Positions 42,345 through 52,897 of a DNA stretch of 64,000 bases are shown here, piece after piece. The DNA is from Litsea cubeba (Eukaryota; Streptophyta; Magnoliopsida; Laurales; Lauraceae): NCBI GenBank assembly GCA_012931725.1, contig CM022951.1, forward strand, positions 24,521,178 to 24,585,177. Direction: 5' to 3'. The notes beneath the pieces were generated by a model. That model was not told the DNA's origin. It saw nothing but the letters and a program-made list of their open reading frames with translations, and made no database searches. How positions within the stretch are numbered: position 1 is the stretch's first letter; each line of letters begins with the position of its first letter. The position numbers and the translations under genes were made by a program.

Positions 42345-42348
42345 CGTT

Positions 42349-45300
42349 ATGCCACCTCGCAAAAGAACAGCAAACAGTAATCACATTGCCAGTAACAGTG
42401 AGAGTGCAGGGCTTAGTACAGAGGAACTTCAGGACAACAATATGCAGAATCAATTCCAGCAGATGATGCAAGCTATGCTAGACCAACAGCGACAAGCAAA
42501 TGAAAATCAGGCTAGACTCCAAGCACAAGCTCATGAGACACAGACCAGATTGCAAGAACAGATGCTTAAGAAAGATGAGGATCATGCTAGGGAGATAGCT
42601 CAAATGCAGACACAGTTGTTGGGGATATTAGAGAGGAGACCGGAACCAATCCCAGTTGCACCACCTGGTCCGGTAAACATTAGAGGGAATGATCCTAATG
42701 TATTGTATGAGCGGTTTAGGAAGAGAGGACCGAAAGAATTTTTGGGAACTGAGGACCCAATGGCAGCAGATGATTGGCTTGAGCACACCGAAAACATATT
42801 CGAGATATTCATATGTACCGGTGTGGAACGTGTACAGCTTGCAGCCTCTATGTTTGTGGGTTTAGCAGATATTTGGTGGAAGACCGTCAGGGCAGAATAT
42901 AGGGAAATGGCTGATGCAGAAGCTTGGGTGAACTTCAAAAGACAGTTTGGAGAGAAATACGTACCTGCACATGTCAAGAGACAAAAGGCAGCAGAATTTC
43001 AACAACTTGTGCAAGGGAACATGACAGTCCTCGAATACCTTACCAAATTCGAGAGATTGTCAAGGTATGCTCCAGAACTGATAGACACTGTTGAGAAGAA
43101 GATAACCAAGTTCCTTGAGGGACTTCACCCGATTATTGAGAGGGATGCTACCGGGGTTGTACCACCCGTTACCTTTGAAGAAGCTGTCAAGAGAGCATAC
43201 AAATTTGAGAACTTTCACAACAAGATTGTCAAGAACCAAGGAAAGGGTCAAGGCCAGCAGCAGAACTATCAACAAAGAAACAATCAGAATAAGAGGCCAA
43301 GACAAGAGCAAAATGTGCAAAATCAAGGAGCTTGTGTTCATTGTGGGAGACATCATGGGAATGCCCAATGTCGTTCTATTACAGGGGCATGTTTTAGATG
43401 TGGTTCGATGGACCACCAGATGAGGGAATGCCCAAGGCAGAATAGACGGCAACAGGAGGTACAGCGTCAGGCACCACCTCAGAATGCATTGGTAGTTCAG
43501 AATCAAGCAAGGCCACTACAACAACAGGCACCTCAGCAACAGTTTAGGCCACCACAACAACAGCAACAACAGGCCCGTCAGCAAGGGCAGAATCAAAATC
43601 AGAATCAGCGTCCTCAGAATCAGAATAGGAATGCACCACAAGGCAGGCAACAGCAAGGGCAGAACAGGCCACCACAAAGGGCACAACTCTATGCTGTCAA
43701 TAGAGCTGATGTGGAGGCTGAAGGCAATGTAGTGGAAGGTACACTTCTCGTCTGTGGTTTTGATGCTAAGGTTTTGTTTGACCCTGGCTCTACTCACTCA
43801 TTCCTATCTCCAAAATTTGCTATGTTGATTGATATGCATGCTAGAGAGTTGAGTTTCATTTTGACTGTGACTACCCCTCTAGGTAAGGAAGTTGTTTGTA
43901 GAACTTTTTACCCTAGTTGTCCAGTCATGATAGGAGAAGTAGTATTACCGGCAGATCTCATTTTATTAGAGATGCAGGATTTTGATGTCATCCTAGGGAT
44001 GGATTGGTTAGCAGGATACCATGCTACTATGGATTGTTTCCATAAGACCCTAACTTTTAAGTTAGAGGAGACCCAAGAAGGGGTGTTGTTTCAGGGAGAA
44101 AGGAGTAATTCTGGTGCAGGATTTATTTCAGCATTGAAGGCTGATAGGCTTCTAAAAAGTGGTTGTGAGGGTTATTTGGCGTTTATCACGGAGGATAAAC
44201 GGTCCCAAGGGGTGGAGGAGATTCCAATTGTTTGTGAGTTTCCGGATGTTTTCCCGGAGGAGATACCAGGATTGCCACCCATTAGAGAGATAGACTTCAC
44301 TATTGAGTTGTTACCGGGGACCGCTCCGATATCTATCGCACCATACAGAATGGCCCCGGCAGAATTGGGAGAGTTGAAGATGCAATTGCAAGAACTTTTG
44401 AACAAAGGTTTCGTGAGACCTAGTGTGTCACCGTGGGGAGCACCAGTTCTGTTTGTGAAGAAGAAGGATGGTTCTATGAGAATGTGTATTGACTATAGAA
44501 GATTGAACCAAGTGACCATCAAAAACAAATATCCGTTGCCAAGGATAGATGAATTGTTTGATCAGTTGCAAGGAGCTGCTTACTTTTCGAAGATTGATTT
44601 GAGGTCAGGCTACCATCAGTTGAGGGTTAGAGATTCAGATGTGCCAAAAACAGCCTTTCGGACAAGATATGGACACTATGAGTTTCTAGTGATGCCATTT
44701 GGTTTGACTAATGCACCGGCAGTTTTCATGGCATTGATGAACAAAATATTTACGGAGTATTTGGATCAGTTTACAGTGGTGTTTATTGATGATATTTTGG
44801 TATATTCCAAGACTAAAGGAGAGCACGAAGAACATTTGAGGATAGCACTCCAGCTCTTGAGGGAGAATCAGTTGTTTGCAAAACTTAGTAAGTGTGAATT
44901 TTGGTTGGACCAAGTCACATTTTTGGGTCATATCATCTCCAAAGAAGGATTATCAGTGGACCCGTCCAAGATTGAGGCAGTCATGAATTGGGATAGACCG
45001 AAGAATGCATCAGAAATCAGGAGTTTTCTTGGATTGGCAGGATATTATCGGAGGTTTGTGCAAGGATTTTCGTCGATTGCATCACCTCTGACGAAGTTGA
45101 CAAGGAAGAATGCACCATATGTTTGGACAGACAAGTGTGAGGCTAGTTTTCAAGAGCTGAAGAAGAGATTGACTACAGCTCCAGTCCTTACTTTACCATC
45201 TGGGAGCGGCGGTTTTACTATTTTTACCGATGCATCCAATGTTGGGCTTGGATGCGTGCTAATGCAAGATGGGAAAGTAGTTGCATATGGGTCACGGCAG

Positions 45301-47148
45301 TTGAAAGATCATGAGAAGAATTATGCAACACATGATCTCGAGTTAGCCGCAGTTGTTTTAGCTTTGAAGATGTGGAGACACTACCTCTATGGAGAGAAGT
45401 TTGAGGTTCACTCCGATCACCGTAGTCTACAGTACCTGTTTTCTCAAAAGGAGTTGAACATGAGGCAGAGGAGATGGATGGAATATATTAAAGACTATGA
45501 TTTTCCAATCAAGTATCACCCGGGAAAAGCGAATGTAGTTGCAGATGCCTTGAGCAGAAAGTCAGTGAGCATGGCAAGTCTTCGGGGGACTTATGTGGTA
45601 CAGCAGTTAGAAGAGTTGGGTGTAGATTTTCAGCCACTAAGAGAAGGTGTCATGTTAGCACACATGTCAGTGTCAGAGCCTTCTTTCATTCAGAAGATCA
45701 AAGAGAGTCAGTTACAAGACCCAGAATTGGCTAAGATTTCTGAGCACCTAGCAGATCGTCCAGATTTTCGTGTTGTAGATGGAGTTTTATATTACCGAGA
45801 CCGTCTGTGTGTGCCTAACTTGGAGGACTTGAGGAATGATATCATGTCTGAGGCCCATGATACCAAGTATTCCATACACCCGGGCAGTACGAAGATGTAT
45901 CAGAATTTGAAGGGCAGATTTTGGTGGAATAACATGAAGAGAGAGATAGCAGCTTTCGTCTCTCGTTGTATGACATGTCAGTTGATCAAGGCAGAACACC
46001 AGAAGCCTCCAGGGTTACTACGACCATTAGAGATTCCGGAATGGAAATGGGAGCACATTACCATGGATTTCATATCGGGTTTACCGAAGACTAGTAAGGG
46101 CAATGATGCTATTTGGGTCATAGTGGACCGTCTCACCAAGTCAGCTCATTTCCTACCGATGAAGACTGGGAAGAATATGCATATGTTACCTTTGGCACAG
46201 TTGTTTGTCACAGAGATTGTCAGTCGTCATGGACAGCCAGTTTCCATCACATCCGATAGAGACAGCAGATTTGTCTCAAGATTTTGGAAGACGTTGCATG
46301 AGTCTATGGGTACGAAGTTGCAGTTCAGCACAGCCTATCACCCACAGACCGATGGTCAGTCAGAAAGGACAATTCAGACACTTGAGGATATGCTTCGAGC
46401 TTGTGTGTTAGATTTCAAGACTCAGTGGGATGAAGCCTTACCGTTGTGTGAGTTCGCTTACAACAACAGTTTCCACTCGAGTATCGGTATGGCACCTTTT
46501 GAGGCTTTGTATGGCAGAAGGTGTAGAACACCTGTTTGTTGGGAAGAAGTTGGTACTCGCAGTTTCCATGGACCGACCATTGTTAGTGAGACAAGTGACA
46601 AAGTCAAGTTGATCCAAGAACGTCTGAAAGTGGCTCAGAGTAGACAGAAGAGTTATGCAGACTCACACAGAAGGGATTTACAGTTCAAAGAAGGAGATAA
46701 GGTTTTCTTGAAAGTGTCACCTACTCGTGGGACTTTGAGGTTTGGACAGAAGGGCAAACTGTCTAGGAGGTACATTGGACCGTATGACATTGTGAGTAGG
46801 ATTGGTGATGTGGCTTACAGGTTAGCCTTACCACCTGAGCTCTCCGGCGTACACAATGTTTTCCATGTATCTATGTTGAAGAAGTACGTTCCCGACAGAC
46901 TACACATACTCCGTTATGAGCCATTAGAAATTCGAGAAGATGCGACCTATGTTGAGAAGCCTAAGCAGATCATTGACACCAAGGAACAAGAATTGAGAAC
47001 TCGGACTATTCAGTGGGTCAAGGTACTTTGGGAGAATCACGGACCGGAAGAAGCAACTTGGGAATTACGGGATCAGGTTCAGAAGAAGTACCCACATCTT
47101 CTACCGGAGGTGAGTTTTAATCTCCATTTGGAGGACCAAATGTCCTAA
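42349..47148 (+). CDS. gag-pol: Tekay-1 gag-pol polyprotein (1599 aa)
   Basis: Start at the first ATG after the primer site (MPPRKRTANSNH). Gag core is about residues 125-290. Two zinc knuckles: a variant CVHCGRHHGNAQC at 329-341 and CFRCGSMDHQMREC at 348-361. A glutamine-rich spacer spans about 365-445. Protease has D478 in FDPGSTHSF. Reverse transcriptase has CIDYRRLNQ and FIDD with catalytic D814. RNase H starts at D961 (FTDASNVGLG, complete). The integrase zinc finger is near 1180-1220 and its core is D1240, D1303, E1339. The GPY/F block (RRYIGPYDIV) is near 1475. A C-terminal chromodomain-like segment (WVKVLWENHGPEEATWEL) is near 1556-1575. Stop TAA at 47146. The frame is uninterrupted and all catalytic residues are present, so it is probably functional. 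Confidence 0.96.
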   Translation: MPPRKRTANSNHIASNSESAGLSTEELQDNNMQNQFQQMMQAMLDQQRQANENQARLQAQAHETQTRLQEQMLKKDEDHAREIAQMQTQLLGILERRPEPIPVAPPGPVNIRGNDPNVLYERFRKRGPKEFLGTEDPMAADDWLEHTENIFEIFICTGVERVQLAASMFVGLADIWWKTVRAEYREMADAEAWVNFKRQFGEKYVPAHVKRQKAAEFQQLVQGNMTVLEYLTKFERLSRYAPELIDTVEKKITKFLEGLHPIIERDATGVVPPVTFEEAVKRAYKFENFHNKIVKNQGKGQGQQQNYQQRNNQNKRPRQEQNVQNQGACVHCGRHHGNAQCRSITGACFRCGSMDHQMRECPRQNRRQQEVQRQAPPQNALVVQNQARPLQQQAPQQQFRPPQQQQQQARQQGQNQNQNQRPQNQNRNAPQGRQQQGQNRPPQRAQLYAVNRADVEAEGNVVEGTLLVCGFDAKVLFDPGSTHSFLSPKFAMLIDMHARELSFILTVTTPLGKEVVCRTFYPSCPVMIGEVVLPADLILLEMQDFDVILGMDWLAGYHATMDCFHKTLTFKLEETQEGVLFQGERSNSGAGFISALKADRLLKSGCEGYLAFITEDKRSQGVEEIPIVCEFPDVFPEEIPGLPPIREIDFTIELLPGTAPISIAPYRMAPAELGELKMQLQELLNKGFVRPSVSPWGAPVLFVKKKDGSMRMCIDYRRLNQVTIKNKYPLPRIDELFDQLQGAAYFSKIDLRSGYHQLRVRDSDVPKTAFRTRYGHYEFLVMPFGLTNAPAVFMALMNKIFTEYLDQFTVVFIDDILVYSKTKGEHEEHLRIALQLLRENQLFAKLSKCEFWLDQVTFLGHIISKEGLSVDPSKIEAVMNWDRPKNASEIRSFLGLAGYYRRFVQGFSSIASPLTKLTRKNAPYVWTDKCEASFQELKKRLTTAPVLTLPSGSGGFTIFTDASNVGLGCVLMQDGKVVAYGSRQLKDHEKNYATHDLELAAVVLALKMWRHYLYGEKFEVHSDHRSLQYLFSQKELNMRQRRWMEYIKDYDFPIKYHPGKANVVADALSRKSVSMASLRGTYVVQQLEELGVDFQPLREGVMLAHMSVSEPSFIQKIKESQLQDPELAKISEHLADRPDFRVVDGVLYYRDRLCVPNLEDLRNDIMSEAHDTKYSIHPGSTKMYQNLKGRFWWNNMKREIAAFVSRCMTCQLIKAEHQKPPGLLRPLEIPEWKWEHITMDFISGLPKTSKGNDAIWVIVDRLTKSAHFLPMKTGKNMHMLPLAQLFVTEIVSRHGQPVSITSDRDSRFVSRFWKTLHESMGTKLQFSTAYHPQTDGQSERTIQTLEDMLRACVLDFKTQWDEALPLCEFAYNNSFHSSIGMAPFEALYGRRCRTPVCWEEVGTRSFHGPTIVSETSDKVKLIQERLKVAQSRQKSYADSHRRDLQFKEGDKVFLKVSPTRGTLRFGQKGKLSRRYIGPYDIVSRIGDVAYRLALPPELSGVHNVFHVSMLKKYVPDRLHILRYEPLEIREDATYVEKPKQIIDTKEQELRTRTIQWVKVLWENHGPEEATWELRDQVQKKYPHLLPEVSFNLHLEDQMS

Positions 47149-47159
47149 GGGGTGGAGGA

Positions 47160-50100
47160 TGTAAGACCCCGACCCGAGAGACCTCGTTAGAGTTGTTTGA
47201 GTTGTGTTTTAGTTTAAGTGTGTTTAGTGGTTTTTGGATTAGTTGGGGATTAGGATAGCTTTTATGATAGCTTTGGGGAATTTGGAGAGCCTTTTTGATG
47301 TGTGGGACCCTTTGGGGGTTCTTATTACGAATTGTGTGAGATTGGGGGTTTACCGATGATTTCCAAGAATCGTGTTTTAACCCATTGAACTTATCTTGTT
47401 AACCCCTACAACTTTCATGCTGACATCGTTTTCATTTGAGGACCTTAAACCTGATTTTTCACTAATTGAGGGCAAAATGGTCTTTTTACCCAAAATCTGG
47501 ACACCGATTTCAATGTCACCAAAATATGCAAAATATATACTTTTTGGAAACTAGAAATTTTGCCGATCAACTTTGTCTTCTTCGCCGAATTCGTTTGAAG
47601 CCCCGAGGACCATGTTTTGAGCCCGAGAAGTTCTTTAAGTTGTGGGCCCCATCCTCACTTACTATATATAGAAAGTTTCTTCTTCTTTTTCCCATTTCTG
47701 GCAAAAACCCTAGAGGAGAAGAGAAATCCCAGCCCTAAGGGTTTTCCCTTACCTTTTCTTGCCTCTTCATCTTCAATCCCCCACTAAACTAGTGCTAATG
47801 GAGAATTAGTTGCTATAATCTTCTTCCTCATCTCAAGGCCTTCATCTTGACACAAATTTTGAAGAAAACCGCCCACTCCAAGATTTACTTTGGACAACAC
47901 CTTGCTTTTTGAAGAACTTCCTTGTAAGTGATTTTCCTAAAAATGTTATAATCTTGATTGTTTAGCCCTAGGGGAAACTCTATTTCAGTTATTGGAGAAT
48001 TTCGTCTTGTTTTATTTGGATTTTGTTGATTTAGGGTTTGGTTTTGGGGGTTTTGTGTATAGGTGTTTGATTTTGGCCTAAGAGGTGATTAGAGCTCAAT
48101 TGAATTGCAATTGGACCCAAGGCAAGTGGATGAAATGACTCTCATGTGTTTTATCATGTTTTCTGCAACATTCTTGATTTGTCTTCATTAATGGTTTTAA
48201 TGATTTATCATGGTTGATGATGTTGTCTTATTGATTTTTGAATGATGATTTGATGAGATAATAAGGCAAGGAACAGCCCAATTGTTTGTGAAGATATGTA
48301 TGGAAGAAGGGGAAAGAAAGGAAATGGATTGGAGTTGGACAAGGGAAGAATTCAACCAAATGGGTTGAGATTCGCTACAGGACCGATCGATCGCCCATCA
48401 GGTCCGATCGATCGGACTGTAAATAACTGAGAGGGTTCTCAGGACCGATCGATCGCCCATCAGGTCCGATCGATCGGACTGTAAATAACTGAGAGGGTCT
48501 TCAGGACCGATCGATCGCCCTTCAGGTCCGATCGATCGGACTGAAATGAGATGAACTGTAATTAAGAGAGTTGTGGGACTATTTTTCCAGATTCATTCCA
48601 AGCCCATACTCAAGTCCAATTCAGCTCTATCCCTTATCTTCTTTATTGAAGATATTGAACCTGTATTGATGCATTTAAACCCATGAAAGATTGGGGTAAA
48701 TTGTGAGGGGCTGTAGTGTGGAAGTATCATTTGGAGCCCCAATGTTATTCAAGGATAGGTAAGGTATTGTATGAAGTCCGAAGGAAGGAGGAAACCTCAT
48801 CAGGGAGATTCCATGAGATTGTATAGATTGACCAATGTGGATAAGGACCCGGAATGTCCCTAACTCTTAAAGAGTACCAAAATTTCATCATAACTGACAT
48901 ACGGGACCCTATTCACACTGATTCAATTCTAGAAACTCCATTGTTAGCCTATAAAGGTGGGAAAACTATTGTATTCGATTTTCAACTAAACTCCTATTTT
49001 GGGATTTCAAATCAACTTGATATGACTAGACTGTTCCAAGAGTACTAAAAATGATGTGCTTAGCTTTTGCTAACTTGTATATGGCGACTTGAGATGAATG
49101 TGTATTTTGTGCATTTTGGCACCCCGTTTCTTACCGTGCATATGATTTGATTTATCGTATTTGACCTATGAGTCGGCACCACTGAGCTTGGACGACCTCG
49201 TCGGTTTGATCCTCCGACTTGGGGTTCCTTCCCCTCCTGATAGCCAACTGCAGTCTGGAATATGCATAGTTTTTACCCGGTTCGCTACCGTGGTCCCACA
49301 GAGTATATATATATATGTATAGTATAGTATTTATCGTTGTCCCTCCTCACCTTGTGTGACTGAGGCCAATGATCCTGTTAGGGTATATGCTCTCTTCACT
49401 TCGGTGAAGGGAGGAGCTAGCTTGTGGGGTTGCCATCTTGACAGTTTCCAAATCCTTGTTACCTCACATGACTTATTGCATATGTACTTCTTTTGAAATG
49501 ATACATTGTCTTTTATAAAGTTCATTGTTTATCCATAAGTTTTCTTAACTCTTGCATAGTATCATTGTTTTATTATCGTTATGTCTTTTCACCCACCTGC
49601 CAGACCGTCGTGTCTGATCCATTTATTTTGGTACTCAGGTCCCGAGCTCTTTGCCATTGAGGAGGAGCCAGAGGAGGCGGTCGGTGGACCGCAGCGTGTG
49701 ATTGAGTGGCAAGCTGATGATGTCATGTAGACATTTGGCTTTGCCTTGAGGACGATACACTTTGGGACTTGATATCTTTGTTTTAGATTTCTTTGGGTTG
49801 TACGGTCTTTGTTGACCGATATTTTGGGGTTTTAATTAACTGATACTTTGTAAACACTTGAATTTACTTTGGGGAAAATGCTTATGATCATTGCTCATCC
49901 TGATACCTTATCATTTAACCATAGATTTGCCCTGTTTATGAGATTGAATAGTACTTATATGATTTGCTACACGCTTCCGCAATCTTAAAAATATATTGGA
50001 TATGGTTACATGTGAGATGATGTGTACAGATAATCCTCACCGCGGAACCCTGTGGGAAATCACGTGCACGGATAAATATTCTTTTAACTCCGTGTGCGTT

Positions 50101-50192
50101 TTAGCCAAAGAGATGCACGTGGCGCGGCATCAACCCACCGTCCCGACCTCCCGGACTCGGATCCTTTCCCCTTTCGGTCCGGGGTCGCGACA
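47160..50192 (+). repeat. 3' LTR of Tekay-1
   Basis: Same length and features as the 5' LTR, offset by 7996 bp (TATA 47663-47670, telo-box 47704-47711, tandem units 48378-48545). Preceded by the purine tract aaggggtggagga (47147-47159), which overlaps the polyprotein stop codon. Confidence 0.94.
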
Positions 50193-51654
50193 GCATAATG
50201 GGAGGAGTTACAAAATTGAATTGTTTATTTTGTAACTCCTTTTTCTTGGCTTCTGATTGGCCGGAGGAGATTGAGGGCATTTAATCGCCTTTAATCGCCA
50301 TGATGGGAGGAGTTTCATGGGTTAAATGCCATGAATCTCTTGACTTGTAACTCCCGAATGCTTGCTTCTGATTGGGCCGTCCAAAGAAATGGATTAATGA
50401 CTGTAATAAAGCTAGTCAATTAATCGCATTAAGTGGTCGCCGAGCAGCTGAAGAGTCACGGGCCGTGCCACGTCTTTTGGAATTCTTCTGTCGATGATCA
50501 TCGATGGATCTTCATGTAGATCGACATCAGATGACCATGTAATTTCAGGTGTTTTGTTGCTAACAACGGGTCGGTGCCATCTGTCCTGTCGATTTCTCGA
50601 TCGGTCGGGTGGAAAGCACACTTTTTTTTGGTTGACCGGGTGGCGATCAATACTGTCTTCGATACTCTTGATGTTTTACCCGTGTTTTGGACGGATATCA
50701 GAGGACTTGGTGTCTCAAAAGCATGAATTTTGGAAAGTACCAGAGGCTGGGCTCCTCGAATCGCGAAAAAAACGGCGAAAACCGGGGTTTCCGGGGCTTT
50801 CCCGGCGACCCCGGGGTCCATGGTCGCCGGCGACCCTGGCCCAGGGTCGCAGGGGCCTGCGACCTTGGGCCAGGGTCGCAGGGGCCTGCGACCCTGGCCC
50901 AGGGTCGCAGGGGTCTGCGACCCTGGGGGGGTTTTCCCCCTTTCTGGTCCCGTTTTGCGTCCGTTTTTGCTTTTTTCTGATTCTTTTTTCTTCTGTACTT
51001 TTCCTTGACATTTTGACCATTTATTGGCCTGATTTCTTTGTAGGAAACCTGATGAGAATCCTTGCATTTTATTTTGCAAAGTTTCCAATTTCCTGAGAAA
51101 GCCGAAGACTTTGTCGCGCAGAGCTGCCGATTTTCTGTCAAAAGCTGAAACTGGGTCAAACGATGTCGGAATGACCTGAAATTTGGTGTGAAGCCTCCTG
51201 AGCAATAAATAAGACCAACCATAGGCTTTTGTTTGAGTTTTGAAGCTGTTTGGGGTCCTATCACCTGTAGACTTGCTTTTTGTCGCGATGAAGATGTCGC
51301 GGTTTGACGTGCGGTCAACCGATGTCCGATTGACTTGAAATTTGACAGGGAACCTATTGGAGTCATTTTAAGATGATCCATAGGTTCTGTCTTGGAAATC
51401 ATGGTCCCGGAGAGCTTTTGTCGCCGAGAGCTCCTTTTCGGCTGTCGGAGAAGCGAAGTTAGGCCAAATGATTTTGAAATGGCCCGAAACTTGTTGTGTA
51501 CTCCTCTTTTGGCTGTCTGGAAGAATCTTGCAGTTTTTGTTTGATTCTGACAAGATTTGATTTTTGGAAGCAGCATTGCCTATTTATGGCAGGTTGCGAC
51601 TTCATGTAGCTCTTTGGATCTTGAAAAGGCAAAGTGACATTTTTGGTGTCAACA
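50193..51654 (-). repeat. Tat-E 3' LTR, U3 part
   Basis: Resumes the LTR after Tekay-1 and ends at 51654 (minus-strand start TGTTGACACC). Includes an expanded GC-rich block at 50815-50935: four imperfect copies of the palindrome ccagggtcgcagg/cctgcgaccctgg, against about one in Tat-A (1195-1225) and Tat-C. With the terminal part the LTR totals about 2.37 kb. Confidence 0.9.
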
Positions 51655-51671
51655 AATGCCCCCTCGAGGTA
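51655..51671 (-). other. Polypurine tract of Tat-E
   Basis: Minus-strand tacctcgagggggcatt directly before the LTR start, identical to Tat-A. Confidence 0.78.
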
Positions 51672-51889
51672 CAGCGGCGAGTTGCTTAACTTTTGTAGTT
51701 GATGTGCCTCGAAGAGATTTTTTTTGAAGGAGAGCCTGTGACTTGACCAAGAGTCTTTGAGCAGTCTTTTTTTTGGTATTTGTAGCCTTTTGAGCTTCCA
51801 GGGGAATTTTATGGTAGTGAAAGGGATCACGTACCATCTCGAGGCAAAGTTTTGAAGATGACATCAGGGATGTGAATTTGGGTTTTGAC

Positions 51890-52115
51890 CTTGTGACCTA
51901 ACAGGCTATATATGGCAGGTTAGGGGGTCGGGTTTGGTTTTGATCGTGTGACCCAACAAGCTGTATGTGGAATGTTGGGGGATCAATTTTGGTTTTGATC
52001 TTGTGACCTAACAGGCTATATGTGGCAAGTTAGGGGATCAGGTTTTGGTTTTTGGTTTTGGTCTTGTGACCTAACAGGCTGTATGTGGCAAGTTAGGGGA
52101 CCAGGATTTGGTTTG
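51890..52115. repeat. Tat-E 3' internal ~55-60-bp tandem repeats
   Basis: Four units with gtgacctaacaggct and ggcaagttagggga, as in Tat-A and Tat-C. Downstream, 52116-52400 is AT-rich unique sequence. Confidence 0.75.
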
Positions 52116-52403
52116 ATTTTTGTGGAATGTCAATTTCAAGATTTTGGCTCAATTTGGTAGATGAGGCTGGATGGTTTGATTTTTGGAAGCTCATGGGGCT
52201 TGGAATTTTCTTTTGTATGGTCCAATCAACTCAAAAGAGGCATGGAACCATTTTTGTATGCTCTTGGTAAGAGGGATTTCTCTTTGACTAAAAGCCCAAA
52301 ATTTTTTTTTTAAGTGCCTAGGTGGTCAAACCTGGCTCATATGGGCTAACCCATGGGACCTTAAGCTTTTGAAATGGCTTAGATCTCATATGGTGTCATT
52401 TTT

Positions 52404-52700
52404 GTAAAGAATATCCAAAAATATCTCATTTGGATAGAGAATATTCAAGAATATCTTTACTTGGAGAGAATCTCTCATGATCCCTTTATTTTTGGGATAG
52501 AATATCTCAAGATATCTTTCTTTTGGGAAAGAATCCGTCATAGATTGATTTTTGGGAGAAAATCTCTCAAGATCCCTTTATTTTGGGATAGGATATCTCA
52601 AGATATCTTTCTTTTGGGAAAGAATCCGTCATAGATTGATTTTTGGGAGAAAATCTCTCAAGATATCTTTCTTTTGGGAAAGAATCTTTCTATTCTCTTT
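52404..52700 (+). promoter_or_regulatory. Candidate promoter region of accessory gene with AATATCT motifs
   Basis: An exact AAAATATCT (the evening element, bound by CCA1/LHY/RVE MYB factors in plants) is at 52418-52426, followed by several AATATCT and AGATATCT copies within repeats of agatatctttcttttgggaa. The exact motif is also present in Tat-A (3008-3016) and Tat-C (33609-33617). Function is inferred from motif only. Confidence 0.45.
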
Positions 52701-52768
52701 CTTTTGGTAAGGTTACTAATTAGTAACACTTACCTCTTTCTTCTTTCCTTCTTTGGTTTGCTCTCATC

Positions 52769-52776
52769 TATAAAAG
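52769..52776 (+). promoter_or_regulatory. TATA box of Tat-E accessory gene
   Basis: TATAAAAG, 122 bp upstream of the ATG, with a CT/GA-rich 5' leader typical of plant genes between them. Conserved in Tat-C near 33899. It directs transcription opposite to the element's own gag-pol RNA. Confidence 0.7.
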
Positions 52777-52897
52777 CAAGGAGAAGGTTGGATCTCTTGC
52801 TCTTATTACTTTCTTTTGCAATAATCTCAAGAGGGCTTCAAGACCAAGAGCTTTTCTTCTTCAAGATCTTCAAGAGTTTTCTTCTTCTTCTCCATCA

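Larger units (their letters stand above)
39164..50192 (+). mobile_element. Tekay-1: complete chromovirus-type Ty3/gypsy element
   Basis: 11029 bp with two 3033-bp LTRs starting TGTAAGACCCCGACCC and ending GGTCGCGACA. The flanks repeat cataa (39159-39163 and 50194-50198). Because a G also precedes both, the duplication is either cataa, with one extra G at the LTR end, or gcataa. By eye the LTRs differ at three positions (near 40067, 40229 and 41935 in the 5' copy). The long LTR, integrase GPY/F block and C-terminal chromodomain-like segment point to the Tekay/Del lineage. Confidence 0.95.

Noticed and set aside
39164..50192. Tekay-1 LTR pair as a segmental duplication or assembly duplicate
   Set aside because: The copies flank a coding interior with primer site and purine tract and are bounded by a target duplication, as expected for LTRs.
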